From NCBI GenBank assembly GCA_900753975.1, contig CAAEBC010000012.1:16031-80030 (forward strand): 64,000 nucleotides of DNA. The letters are read 5' to 3'. Made by a program: the position numbers and the translations under genes. Source of the stretch: Clostridia bacterium (GTDB lineage Bacteria; Bacillota; Clostridia; TANB77; UBA1234). A model generated the notes under the pieces. It saw only the letters and a program-made list of their open reading frames with translations. It made no database searches and was not told where the DNA came from. This document shows positions 1 to 7,945 of the stretch, one piece after another. The stretch's first letter is position 1. Each line of letters opens with the position of its first letter.

Positions 1-1049
1 AAATCTGTTTTTAAAGTTCCAAATGAATTTTCATATTCTAGTTTTCCAAATAGGTTATAAAAAGAGGGGTTAGAGTCTATGATTACAGGAGCTCCTGTTA
101 AGTTACCATTATCTACAAATAGGTTTACTTTGTATTTGTGCCAAGGCTTTTGCGCTTCTTGTTTTGGCATGCTCATAGGTCCCATAGGTTTTTGTTCATC
201 TTCTATAAATTCGTTTAGGTTTGTTAAAATATCTTTTTGAATGTTTTTTAGAAACTCTTGTACTTTGCTAAATTTTTTGTATTTATTACGAAGTTCATTT
301 ACTTGAATTGTAACCGCAAATAGTGCTATGTTGTTTTGCCAAGAGTTCATTTTTTCGTTTGCCTTTTTCTCCATGTCTTTAATTTTGGTCATTGTATCAA
401 TTGTTTGCTGTTGAATCAAAACACTACGTGCTTCGAAATCATTTTTTGTTTTTTCGTCTAAGGCATTAAATTCATCTTCTGATAATGTTTTACCGTCAAT
501 CATAGGCAAGAAGTAGATTCCTGAAGATGTATTTTTTATTTCGAAACCTTGTTTCAATGCCTCTTTGTTAAGTTTTTCGATTAGCCTTATTTTTTTTTCC
601 TCTACATCTCTTTGTATGTTTGCTTTTTCTTTTTCAAAATCTTGATTATTAAAAGCAGATCTTATTTCTGTTTTTATTGTTTGAATAAATGAATCCATAT
701 CATTCATAAATTGTCTTCCAAGTCCTGCAGGAAGAGATATGGCTTTTGGTTCATTAGAATTATCAAAGTTATAAATGTAGCACCAATCATCTGGTATTGG
801 TTTTGTTTTTGCTATTTCGTTTAATAGATTTTTTGCGTATATGGTTTTTCCGATTCCGGTAGGACCTTCAAGATATAAGTTGTATCCTTTGATATCGATG
901 TTAAGTCCAAACTCGATTGCTTTAATTCCTCTGGCTTGACCTATTGTACCTGAGAATGGTTCTAATTCTCTAGTTGTCTTAAATTTAAAAGATGATGGGT
1001 CACATTCTTTTTTTAATTCTTTAAAACTTAATTCTTTTATTCTTGCCAT
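1..1049 (-). CDS. Lon-like ATP-dependent protease (LonB type), C-terminus outside window
   Basis: The reading frame starts at ATG 1049 behind an AAGGAG site and runs off the left edge, so about 349 N-terminal residues are visible. A Walker A motif GPTGIGKT lies at about residues 62-69, preceded by a segment resembling the N-terminal domain of Lon-related AAA proteases. A long helical, charged region follows at about residues 120-290, as in the inserted coiled coil of LonB-like proteins. The proteolytic Ser-Lys domain would lie outside the window and is not seen. It is the last visible gene of the tsaE-tsaB-rimI run, 20 bp after rimI. The assignment to the Lon/AAA_32 family is an inference from these features. 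Confidence 0.8.
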   Translation of the reverse strand, partial: MARIKELSFKELKKECDPSSFKFKTTRELEPFSGTIGQARGIKAIEFGLNIDIKGYNLYLEGPTGIGKTIYAKNLLNEIAKTKPIPDDWCYIYNFDNSNEPKAISLPAGLGRQFMNDMDSFIQTIKTEIRSAFNNQDFEKEKANIQRDVEEKKIRLIEKLNKEALKQGFEIKNTSSGIYFLPMIDGKTLSEDEFNALDEKTKNDFEARSVLIQQQTIDTMTKIKDMEKKANEKMNSWQNNIALFAVTIQVNELRNKYKKFSKVQEFLKNIQKDILTNLNEFIEDEQKPMGPMSMPKQEAQKPWHKYKVNLFVDNGNLTGAPVIIDSNPSFYNLFGKLEYENSFGTLKTD

Positions 1050-1069
1050 GTTTTTTTCTCCTTTGTTTT

Positions 1070-1522
1070 TTAAAATTCTTTTGTCATTAAGATAGCATCT
1101 TCGTGTGTGTTATCTGGATTTTTGTAGTAATTTTTTCGAATGCCATCTATTTTAAATCCGAAACTTTCATACAATTTTTGTGCAGGAATATTATTTGCTC
1201 TTACTTCTAGTAATATGTATGATGTTAAATGGTCCTTACAAAGTTTAAACATTTCGTTTATTAATTTTTTTGCAATTCCCATTCTTCTATAATTGCTACT
1301 AACAGCTATGTTTGTTATATGGCATTCATCCATGATAAACCACATACCTAGGTAGCCAACTATATTTTCATCTATTTTAGCGACTAAATATGTTGCTAAA
1401 ATATTTTTTAGTTCTTCTTCAAAAGAAGAACGTCGCCATGGAATAGGGAAGGCTTCTTTATCTATTTCATAAACACCTTCTAAATCTTCCATAGTCATTT
1501 GGCTTATTTTTATTTTATCCAT
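1070..1522 (-). CDS. rimI: Ribosomal-protein-S18-alanine N-acetyltransferase RimI
   Basis: A 150-residue GNAT acetyltransferase. The fold is visible as the N-terminal strand with MTMEDL, a V/IAV strand, and the acetyl-CoA loop YRRMGIAKKL at about residues 79-88, followed by the NNIPAQKLYESFGF segment typical of RimI. The RimI family acetylates the N-terminal alanine of ribosomal protein S18. It lies 18 bp downstream of tsaB on the same strand, the common tsaE-tsaB-rimI arrangement in Firmicutes. The function is inferred from family similarity and context. Confidence 0.9.
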   Translation of the reverse strand: MDKIKISQMTMEDLEGVYEIDKEAFPIPWRRSSFEEELKNILATYLVAKIDENIVGYLGMWFIMDECHITNIAVSSNYRRMGIAKKLINEMFKLCKDHLTSYILLEVRANNIPAQKLYESFGFKIDGIRKNYYKNPDNTHEDAILMTKEF

Positions 1523-1540
1523 TTTTATACATCCTTTATA

Positions 1541-2233
1541 TTATTTTTCTTCTAAAGCTCTTTCTGCTTGTGATTTTCTAAGATACAAAGGATGTAGAGC
1601 ATCGACTGAGTCGTAGTCGTTTAATAAAGCTTTGTCATGTGCTGCTTTTGCGACAGATATCGCAGTTTGTTCGTTTAGATGGTAAGGCATGAAATGTGCT
1701 TTGTTTCCAAATTCATTTTCAAATCTTTCTTTAAAAGAAACACTGCCATCTCCGACAAAAAGTATATCTGAATCATGTTTTTTTAATTCTTGGATTAATG
1801 TATCAATAGTATCTGTGATGTAATCGCCAATCATTTCTACTTTTTCTTTTACATTAAATAATGCAGAATATACATTATCATTTCTAGCATCTAATACTGT
1901 GCAAACGATTCCATCAAAAAATGGGACGTTGTATGCAAGCGATTGTAATGTCGGTACAGAAAGAACAGGTTTGTTTAAACTTAAAGCAAATCCTTTTATT
2001 GTTGCGATACCAATTCTAAGTCCTGTAAATGAACCTGGGCCAATGCTACAAGCAAAAGCATCTACATCGTTTATAGTCATGTTTGCAAATTTAAATAGTT
2101 CGTCTACTAACGGTACTAATGTTTCTGAATGTGTTATTCCATTATTTAAATTAAAATTTGCAATAACGGTAGTATCATCTAGCAGAGCAACACTACAGTT
2201 AGGACCCGAACTATCAAGGGCAAGTATTTTCAT
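1541..2233 (-). CDS. tsaB: tRNA threonylcarbamoyladenosine biosynthesis protein TsaB
   Basis: TsaB is the inactive ASKHA-fold paralogue of TsaD. With TsaD and TsaE it builds the t6A37 modification of ANN-decoding tRNAs. The start MKILALDSS and the motif GPGSFTGLRIG are diagnostic. I place the start at ATG 2233, behind a GGAGGTG site, because the upstream in-frame extension lacks conserved sequence and lies inside tsaE. The first codons overlap the end of tsaE by 20 bp, implying translational coupling. Length (230 aa) is normal. tsaD itself is not in the window. Confidence 0.93.
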   Translation of the reverse strand: MKILALDSSGPNCSVALLDDTTVIANFNLNNGITHSETLVPLVDELFKFANMTINDVDAFACSIGPGSFTGLRIGIATIKGFALSLNKPVLSVPTLQSLAYNVPFFDGIVCTVLDARNDNVYSALFNVKEKVEMIGDYITDTIDTLIQELKKHDSDILFVGDGSVSFKERFENEFGNKAHFMPYHLNEQTAISVAKAAHDKALLNDYDSVDALHPLYLRKSQAERALEEK

Positions 2234-2696
2234 TTTTAAACACCTCCGATAAAGTATTAATATATTTTTCTCCAATCGGAGTTAAAGTAATAATTCTTTT
2301 GTTTATATCGTTACTATCTTTTGTTATAGAAAGTTGAATGTAGTTTTTAGGTAGAAAGTTTTTAATTTTTTCGCCCCATTCTATTAGGCAAATTCCTTGG
2401 TCGTAAAATTCTTCGCCGCCTATTGCTAAAAACTCGTCTTCAAAATCAAATCTATATACATCAAAATGAAATAGTTTTAAATCTTTTGTAAGTTGATGTT
2501 CGTTTATTATTGTAAAGGTAGGGCTACTAGCTTCGTTTTCTTTTCCATAGTAACCAAGAAGCCCTGAAACAAACATCGTTTTTCCGGCACCTAAATCTCC
2601 TGATAAAACTATTACATCACCTTTTTTTAGGTAGGGTGCAAGCTTTTTTCCGAAGGCTTTAGTTTCGTCTACACTTTTTGAATATAGCTTAATCAT
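2214..2696 (-). CDS. tsaE: tRNA threonylcarbamoyladenosine ATPase TsaE
   Basis: A small P-loop ATPase (160 aa) with Walker A GDLGAGKT at about residues 34-41, a switch-like FTIINEH segment and FHFDVYRF and LIEWGEK motifs typical of TsaE (YjeE). It drives turnover of the TsaBDE complex. It starts at ATG 2696 behind GAAAGGATTT and is the first gene of the minus-strand operon tsaE-tsaB-rimI-lon-like. The likely promoter lies at 2729-2757. Confidence 0.94.
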   Translation of the reverse strand: MIKLYSKSVDETKAFGKKLAPYLKKGDVIVLSGDLGAGKTMFVSGLLGYYGKENEASSPTFTIINEHQLTKDLKLFHFDVYRFDFEDEFLAIGGEEFYDQGICLIEWGEKIKNFLPKNYIQLSITKDSNDINKRIITLTPIGEKYINTLSEVFKNENTCP

Positions 2697-2728
2697 TTTT
2701 AAATCCTTTCTTATATTTATTCAAAGTT

Positions 2729-2757
2729 ATTTTATATCAAACGCACTAAAAAGTAAA
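2729..2757 (-). promoter_or_regulatory. Putative sigma-A promoter of the tsaE operon
   Basis: Read on the minus strand, TTTACT and TAAAAT are separated by 17 bp, about 33 bp upstream of the tsaE start codon. This is a sequence match only. Confidence 0.45.
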
Positions 2758-2775
2758 CGAAAAAAAGGAGAAAAA

Positions 2776-2817
2776 ATGACAGTAACAGAAAAATTTTTTA
2801 AGCATATATTGAAGTAG
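2776..2817 (+). other. Possible 13-codon leader ORF upstream of feoA
   Basis: An AAAGGAG site is placed seven bases before ATG 2776, which opens a 13-codon frame (MTVTEKFFKHILK) ending at TAG 2815. The strong site argues for translation. The sequence could be a leader peptide or a remnant of a larger gene, since the N-terminus resembles the start of some aminopeptidases. No function can be assigned. Confidence 0.3.
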
Positions 2818-2842
2818 CATACAAAAGAAAGGGGATAAGTAG

Positions 2843-3064
2843 TTGAATTTAAGTGAGCTTGAATTAGGAAAAAGTGGATATGTTACTAAAATCACTAAGA
2901 AATCTAACATCAATCGAAGACTTTTAGATATTGGTATGATACCAGGAACAAAAGTGGAATGTGTTTTGATTGGCCCTGCTTCAAATCCTAAGGCTTATAT
3001 GATAAGAGGTGCCGTTGTCGCTATAAGAAATGAAGATGCGATTGATATAGAGATAAGTTTATAA
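2843..3064 (+). CDS. feoA: Ferrous iron transport protein FeoA
   Basis: A 73-residue SH3-like FeoA-domain protein. It carries the family pattern of a GxxGxVxxI strand near the start, RRLLDIGMIPGTKVE in the centre and a terminal strand near VAIRNEDA. It starts at TTG 2843 behind AAAGGGG. FeoA is a small cytosolic partner of the FeoB channel, and feoB follows 22 bp downstream, so the pair is probably one transcript for anaerobic Fe2+ uptake. I saw no convincing Fur box. Confidence 0.92.
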   Translation: MNLSELELGKSGYVTKITKKSNINRRLLDIGMIPGTKVECVLIGPASNPKAYMIRGAVVAIRNEDAIDIEISL

Positions 3065-3086
3065 ACTACGAAAGGAGTTATTTTTT

Positions 3087-4955
3087 ATGCAAGATGAAAC
3101 AAAAAAAATTGCACTTTTAGGTAATCCTAATGTCGGGAAGAGTACTGTTTTTAATAGCTTGACGGGAATGAAGCAACATACTGGAAATTGGCCTGGTAAG
3201 ACGGTTGATTGTAGTATGGGAAGATATGAACATAAAGGCAAAACGTATGATATATATGATTTGCCTGGTACATATTCGCTTATTCCTCATTCAAAAGAAG
3301 AGGAAGTTGTAAGGGATTTTATTTGTTATGATGAATATGATGCAATTGTTGTTGTTTGTGATGCTGTATGTTTGGAGAGAAATTTGAATTTAGCTTTGCA
3401 AGTAATGAGTGTTTGCAAAAATGTTGTGATTTGCGTAAACCTTATGGATGAAGCCGAAAAAAAGATGATAAAAATTGATTTGAACGGTATTTCGAAAGAG
3501 CTTAATGTTCCAGTAATAGGAATGGTTGCACGAAGCAAGATTGGTTTAGAAGATTTAAAAGATGTTGTTCAAGAATTAATTAGTAGAAAAAATGTTAAGT
3601 ATGTAAATGAATTTTGTACTAAAGTATCTGATGAAAATACGACTCAATTTGTAAGGAGAGCTGAAGAGATATGTAGTCGAAATATAACTTTTGAAAAGAG
3701 TGATTATAATAAGAAAGATAGAAAAATAGACAAGATTTTGACTAGCAAATTGACTGGAATTCCAATAATGTTGTTATTACTTGGTTTAGTTTTTTGGATT
3801 ACTTTAAGTGCTGCAAATTATCCGTCTAGTATGTTATTTGAATTATTTTCTTGGCTTGGTGAAAAAATAACAAATTCACTTTCTAAAACGAGTTTGCCGA
3901 TTTGGTTTATAAGTGCATTGATGGATGGAATTTATCGTGTGCTTACATGGGTTGTGTCTGTAATGCTTCCACCTATGGCAATATTTTTCCCTTTGTTTAC
4001 GATTCTTGAAGACTTAGGGTATTTACCTAGAATTGCATTTAATTTAGACAATACATTTAAGAAGTGTAAGGCTTGTGGAAAGCAGGCTTTGACAATGTGC
4101 ATGGGCTTTGGCTGTAATGCTTGTGGTGTGACAGGGTGCAGGATTATTGATTCACCAAGAGAAAGACTTATTGCAATTTTGACAAATAATTTTGTGCCGT
4201 GCAACGGAAGATTTCCTACTATGATTTCGATAATAAGTATGTTTTTTGTTTTTGGTATGTCTGGAATTATAAATTCTATTACTGGTGTGTTACTTTTAAT
4301 GTTAGTTATACTTATTGGTATAGGAGCAACTTTCTTGTTTTCGAAGATTTTATCTGAAACTATTTTAAAAGGTGAAGCATCATCTTTTACATTAGAATTG
4401 CCACCTTACAGAACTCCAGAGTGGGGAAAGGTTATTGTTAGGTCACTTTTAGATAGGACTCTTTTTGTGCTTGGAAGAGCTGTAGTTGTTGCAGCACCTG
4501 CTGGACTTTTGATTTGGATTTTAGCAAATGTTACAATTTCGGATGTAAGTATTCTTAATTATTGTACAGATTTTTTAGATCCTTTTGCAAGGTTAATGGG
4601 GTTAGATGGAGTTATATTAATGGCATTTATTTTAGGTTTTCCTGCGAATGAGATTGTTTTTCCGATTATTTTGATGACTTATATGTCTACGGGAAAACTT
4701 ATTGAAATGAATAGTATTGTGGAAATGAGAGAGGTGCTAATAGCAAATGGCTGGACTTATGTGACTGCTATTTGTACGATGATGTTTTCGCTTATGCATT
4801 GGCCGTGTTCTACTACTTGTTTGACTATAAAAAAAGAAACAGGTAGTCTGAAATGGACTGCTGTTTCTGTAATTTTACCAACTCTTTGTGGAATTTTGGT
4901 ATGTATGGCTATAAATTTTGTTACTTACTTGTGCTGCCCCAACCACCTGTTCTAA
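3087..4955 (+). CDS. feoB: Ferrous iron transporter FeoB
   Basis: A 622-residue membrane Fe2+ transporter. The N-terminal G domain shows G1 GNPNVGKS at residues 12-19, G3 DLPGTYSL and G4 NLMD. The membrane part has two gate regions, including the cysteine-rich loop near FKKCKACGKQALT and MGFGCNACGV, and the second gate around GFPANEIVFP. The C-terminal tail after the last helix (CCPNHLF) is read from the antisense of the conserved dut C-terminus, because the stop codon lies 35 bp inside the convergent dut gene. This tail is probably not functional FeoB sequence. Confidence 0.95.
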   Translation: MQDETKKIALLGNPNVGKSTVFNSLTGMKQHTGNWPGKTVDCSMGRYEHKGKTYDIYDLPGTYSLIPHSKEEEVVRDFICYDEYDAIVVVCDAVCLERNLNLALQVMSVCKNVVICVNLMDEAEKKMIKIDLNGISKELNVPVIGMVARSKIGLEDLKDVVQELISRKNVKYVNEFCTKVSDENTTQFVRRAEEICSRNITFEKSDYNKKDRKIDKILTSKLTGIPIMLLLLGLVFWITLSAANYPSSMLFELFSWLGEKITNSLSKTSLPIWFISALMDGIYRVLTWVVSVMLPPMAIFFPLFTILEDLGYLPRIAFNLDNTFKKCKACGKQALTMCMGFGCNACGVTGCRIIDSPRERLIAILTNNFVPCNGRFPTMISIISMFFVFGMSGIINSITGVLLLMLVILIGIGATFLFSKILSETILKGEASSFTLELPPYRTPEWGKVIVRSLLDRTLFVLGRAVVVAAPAGLLIWILANVTISDVSILNYCTDFLDPFARLMGLDGVILMAFILGFPANEIVFPIILMTYMSTGKLIEMNSIVEMREVLIANGWTYVTAICTMMFSLMHWPCSTTCLTIKKETGSLKWTAVSVILPTLCGILVCMAINFVTYLCCPNHLF

Positions 4956-5430
4956 TACCTGTGGCATTGTCATCGTCGGTTATTAAAAATTTTTGAAAGA
5001 AAGCTTGACCTGCAGCTTCGTGTTTTTTTATTGTGACATCTGTAGGGAAAAGGTTGTAGTATGCAAACATTATGTGACCGTCGTTATCTTGGTTTTCGTA
5101 ATAATCGCTTTCAATTACTCCAATGCTATTTGCAAGAAGTAAGCCTTTTTTCCCTGGATATGAACTTTTTGTAGCTAGGAATAACGCTTCATCTTCGTTA
5201 AAGTATGCTTTTAATCCTGTTTTTACAAGTGTTGGTTTAAATGTTTCGTATTCGTGATCACCCTTTAAAAATTTACCAACGTTTGTAAAAACGGTTTTCC
5301 AAATTGATGGAATTATTGTATCTTCTGCTGCTTCTAAATCGTAGGCAACAGAAGATTTTGTTTTTCTTATAGGTAGTGTTATATCACTATTTTCAAATCC
5401 TTTGCAAACTTCGAAACCTCTATTTCTCAT
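4921..5430 (-). CDS. dut: Deoxyuridine 5'-triphosphate nucleotidohydrolase (dUTPase)
   Basis: A 169-residue trimeric-type dUTPase that hydrolyses dUTP to dUMP and PPi. Visible motifs are AYDLEAAED near residues 29-37, ATKSSYPGKKG with the SS of motif 2, the motif 3 region around LANSIGVIESDYY, GQAFFQKF, and the glycine-rich C-terminal arm RTGGWGSTSK that closes over the active site. It is slightly longer than the usual 140-150 residues because of an insertion after motif 1. It starts at ATG 5430 behind AGGAGG. Its 3' end overlaps feoB, and a palindromic repeat sits 36 bp upstream of its start. Confidence 0.88.
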   Translation of the reverse strand: MRNRGFEVCKGFENSDITLPIRKTKSSVAYDLEAAEDTIIPSIWKTVFTNVGKFLKGDHEYETFKPTLVKTGLKAYFNEDEALFLATKSSYPGKKGLLLANSIGVIESDYYENQDNDGHIMFAYYNLFPTDVTIKKHEAAGQAFFQKFLITDDDNATGIRTGGWGSTSK

Positions 5431-5465
5431 GTTTTTGAACCTCCTTATTATTTTTATTGTGGGAT

Positions 5466-5616
5466 TTCAGTTCAAACTTGAATTAGTTGTAAGGTATGAT
5501 AATACTTTTAGTAGCAATTTTTGTCAAGGTGGAGATGGCGCCAGCCATACTACCTTGACAAACCTTGCGGATAAAAGTTTTATCATACCTTACAACTAAT
5601 TCAAGTTTGAACTGAA
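5466..5616 (-). repeat. Dispersed palindromic element, copy 1
   Basis: The core (5498-5584) is in reverse orientation relative to the other copies. It is flanked by perfect inverted arms of 32 bp (5466-5497 and 5585-5616) found nowhere else in the window. The core contains the inner stem TTTGTCAAGGT / ACCTTGACAAA and outward TTGACA boxes on each side, with TATTAT or TTTTAT 17 bp further out. It fills the gap between dut (minus) and the methyltransferase (plus). Confidence 0.9.
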
Positions 5617-5752
5617 GTAGATATTTAACAAATTTAGTATAAGTGATTTAATGGGGCTTTACAAGTTAAATTTTTTTAGAGGTTTATGTTGATTATTTTC
5701 TTATATTTTTGTAATATATAGAGGTATAAAATGTACGAAAAGAGGTATTGAT

Positions 5753-6361
5753 ATGGATCATTATTATTCAGCAAATCCAGAATCTGAATCTAATGAAAGA
5801 GAAATTAAATATGAGTTAAAGGATAGGACTTTTAAGTTTATAAGTGATAATGGCGTTTTTTCAAAGGAGCATGTGGATTTTGCTACTGATTTTATGCTTA
5901 GGACTATTATTGATGATGAACTAGAGGGAAGTGTGCTTGATATGGGATGCGGTTATGGGGTTATAGGGATTACTGTTTCAAGTTTGTCTTCTAAGGTTTC
6001 TAGTGTCACATTGTGTGATATAAATAATAGAGCGATTGATCTTGCTACTAGAAATGCTGAAAGAAATAGGGTGGTGAATGCTAAGATTTTTGCTTCTGAT
6101 GGTTTTGCAAATGTAGAGGGACGTTTTGATATTATAATTACAAATCCACCAATTAGAGCCGGCAAAGCTGTTATATATAAGATGTATGAGGATGCAAAGG
6201 AGTATTTGAATGATGGTGGAAGATTTTATTTGGTTATAAATAAAAAGCATGGTGCTCCAAGTACGATAAATTATTTAAATGAATTATATAGTGAGGTAGA
6301 GGTACTTGATAAAAAGGCTGGGTTTAATGTGATTAGATGCAAAAAAAATAAAAATATTTAA
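5753..6361 (+). CDS. Class I SAM-dependent methyltransferase, RsmC/YbxB-like
   Basis: A 202-residue Rossmann-fold methyltransferase. Motif I VLDMGCGYGVIG lies at about residues 62-73, an acidic ribose-binding strand TLCDIN follows, and the catalytic motif NPPIRAGK at about residues 129-136 marks N-methyltransferases of the RsmC (16S rRNA m2G1207) group. It is the single-domain form, as in Bacillus YbxB. An AGAGG site precedes ATG 5753. The rRNA target is inferred from the family. Confidence 0.82.
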   Translation: MDHYYSANPESESNEREIKYELKDRTFKFISDNGVFSKEHVDFATDFMLRTIIDDELEGSVLDMGCGYGVIGITVSSLSSKVSSVTLCDINNRAIDLATRNAERNRVVNAKIFASDGFANVEGRFDIIITNPPIRAGKAVIYKMYEDAKEYLNDGGRFYLVINKKHGAPSTINYLNELYSEVEVLDKKAGFNVIRCKKNKNI

Positions 6362-6369
6362 AAATTTTC

Positions 6370-6398
6370 TTGACATGGCATATAACTCTTGTTATAAT
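6370..6398 (+). promoter_or_regulatory. Consensus sigma-A promoter of tRNA-Gly
   Basis: TTGACA and TATAAT match the consensus perfectly with a 17 bp spacer, and the tRNA begins 21 bp after the -10 box. Confidence 0.9.
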
Positions 6399-6418
6399 CA
6401 ATATTGTTCTTAAGAAAT

Positions 6419-6492
<74 letters not shown>

Positions 6493-6558
6493 ATAATAAT
6501 TTTCGTTGAACTTTTTGAAAGTTAATGAGAATTAGATGAGAATTATATCACAAATTAT

Positions 6559-6588
6559 AAGTCGATTTGAATCGGCTTATTTTTTTTA
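6559..6588 (+). terminator. Rho-independent terminator after tRNA-Gly
   Basis: A nine-base stem AAGTCGATT / AATCGGCTT (one G-T pair, 2-base loop) is followed by a run of T. Confidence 0.8.
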
Positions 6589-6766
6589 CTTTTTGAAATT
6601 ATGTGGGATTGGGCTCTTTGTCAATAGTTGATGCAGAGCAATTTTCAGGTTACTCCACCCCAACTAAAATTATAGAACCTTATTTACAATTGTTATGATT
6701 ACTGAATTTTCGTCAGAAGAACAAAATAAGGTTACAATGTTTTTAATAAATTCTATAAAGTGGTGA
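6589..6766. other. Intergenic stretch with possible insertion-sequence scar
   Basis: No gene is seen. The sequence GGGCTCTTTGTCAATAG near 6609 followed by CCACCCCAACT near 6655 and TATAGAACC resembles the ends of ISL3-type elements from memory, but there is no transposase and no matching second end. Weak evidence only. Confidence 0.2.
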
Positions 6767-6794
6767 TTGACAACGCAAACACAAGTTCTATAAT
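6767..6794 (+). promoter_or_regulatory. Promoter of the DinD-like gene
   Basis: TTGACA, a 16 bp spacer and TATAAT lie 23 bp upstream of the favoured TTG start. No GAAC-N4-GTTC type LexA box was recognised. Confidence 0.6.
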
Positions 6795-6816
6795 TTGAAT
6801 GGAAGGTGTGATAATT

Positions 6817-7647
6817 TTGAATAAAAAAATTAATAATAAAACTTTTGAAAGTATAAAACATATTGATGAAAATGGTATTGAATTTTGGTATGCAAGAGAA
6901 CTTATGAAAGTTTTAGAGTATTCAAAGTGGGAAAATTTTAGAAAAGTAATAGATAAGGCAATGATTGCATGTGAAAACAGTGGATTTTCAATAAAAGATT
7001 GTTTTCCCGACGTCAGGAAGTCAATAATTTCTGGAAAAGGAAAAGAGGATTTTATTGAAGATTACAGATTAAATCGATATGCTTGTTATCTAATAGCACA
7101 AAATGGCGATACTAGAAAAAAGGTTATTTCTCTTGCACAAACATATTTTGCGGTGCAAACAAGAAAAATGGAGATTAATGAAAAAGAATATGGATTACTT
7201 AGTGAAGATGAAAAAAGATTTTATCAAAGAAATTTGACTAAAAAAGGAAACTATTCTTTAAATCAGGTTGCCAAGAATGCAGGAGTGAAGAACTTTGATA
7301 AGTTTCATAATGCTGGTTATAAAGGCTTATACAATGGTGAAACAGCTGATGCTATTGCTAAAAGAAAAGGTTTGAGATATAGAGAAGAAATTTTGGATAA
7401 TATGGGAAGTGACGAATTAATTGTAAATCTGTTTAGAATATCACAAGCTGAACAAAAACTCAGAAAAGATAGAATACAAGGCGAAAATGAAGCAAATATG
7501 ACTCATTATGAAGTTGGTAAAAAAGTTAGAAATGCAATTGCTGATATTGGCGGAACAATGCCGGAAGATTTACCAACACCAAGAAAGAGCTTGAAACAAT
7601 TGGAAAAAGAAAGTAAAAAAGAGTTAAAAAATAAAGATAAAAACTGA
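6817..7647 (+). CDS. dinD: DinD-like (DNA-damage-inducible protein D) BRO-N domain protein
   Basis: A 276-residue protein with an N-terminal BRO/antirepressor-like domain (IEFWYARELMKVLEYSKW at about residues 22-39; then NRYACYLIAQNGD) and a C-terminal helical region typical of DinD. In E. coli, DinD is LexA-controlled and modulates RecA; that is family knowledge and is not shown here. I favour TTG 6817 because GGAAGGTG at 6801 forms a site for it and overlaps the upstream in-frame ATG 6799. It is isolated, with its own promoter, next to a tRNA and a possible IS scar, which fits horizontal acquisition. Confidence 0.82.
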   Translation: MNKKINNKTFESIKHIDENGIEFWYARELMKVLEYSKWENFRKVIDKAMIACENSGFSIKDCFPDVRKSIISGKGKEDFIEDYRLNRYACYLIAQNGDTRKKVISLAQTYFAVQTRKMEINEKEYGLLSEDEKRFYQRNLTKKGNYSLNQVAKNAGVKNFDKFHNAGYKGLYNGETADAIAKRKGLRYREEILDNMGSDELIVNLFRISQAEQKLRKDRIQGENEANMTHYEVGKKVRNAIADIGGTMPEDLPTPRKSLKQLEKESKKELKNKDKN

Positions 7648-7894
7648 GTGAAATAAAAAATGAGAAGAAATATAATTGATATTCAAGAGCAAGATTTCTA
7701 AGCATTATTTTTGTATACCTGTTTAGAAATCGCTTCAAATTTTAATGCTAAGTATTATACTGGGTACTTTTTATTACCACAAATTGATATGGTTAAGTAA
7801 AATGACTTTGCACTTGCCAAAAAGCTAAATTACGGTAGCATTGAAATGAATACGTAATTGTTATATTGTGTAAGTAAAGTCAAGATATTATTAC

Positions 7895-7929
7895 AAAAAA
7901 GCAATCCGTATTTCTCGGATTGCTTTTTT
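7895..7929. terminator. Bidirectional terminator downstream of the coupling-protein gene
   Basis: A perfect stem AAAAAAGCAATCCG / CGGATTGCTTTTTT with a 7-base loop lies 17 bp beyond the stop codon of the minus-strand gene. The region 7648-7894 before it contains nothing recognisable. Confidence 0.9.
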
Positions 7930-7945
7930 AATTATTTGATTTAGA

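Noticed and set aside
2776..2817. Start of an aminopeptidase gene upstream of feoA
   Set aside because: The frame closes after 13 codons and no continuation was found in the other frames, so only a possible leader peptide is listed.
6600..6680. ISL3-family insertion sequence end
   Set aside because: Only a short resemblance from memory; no transposase and no second inverted end within reach.
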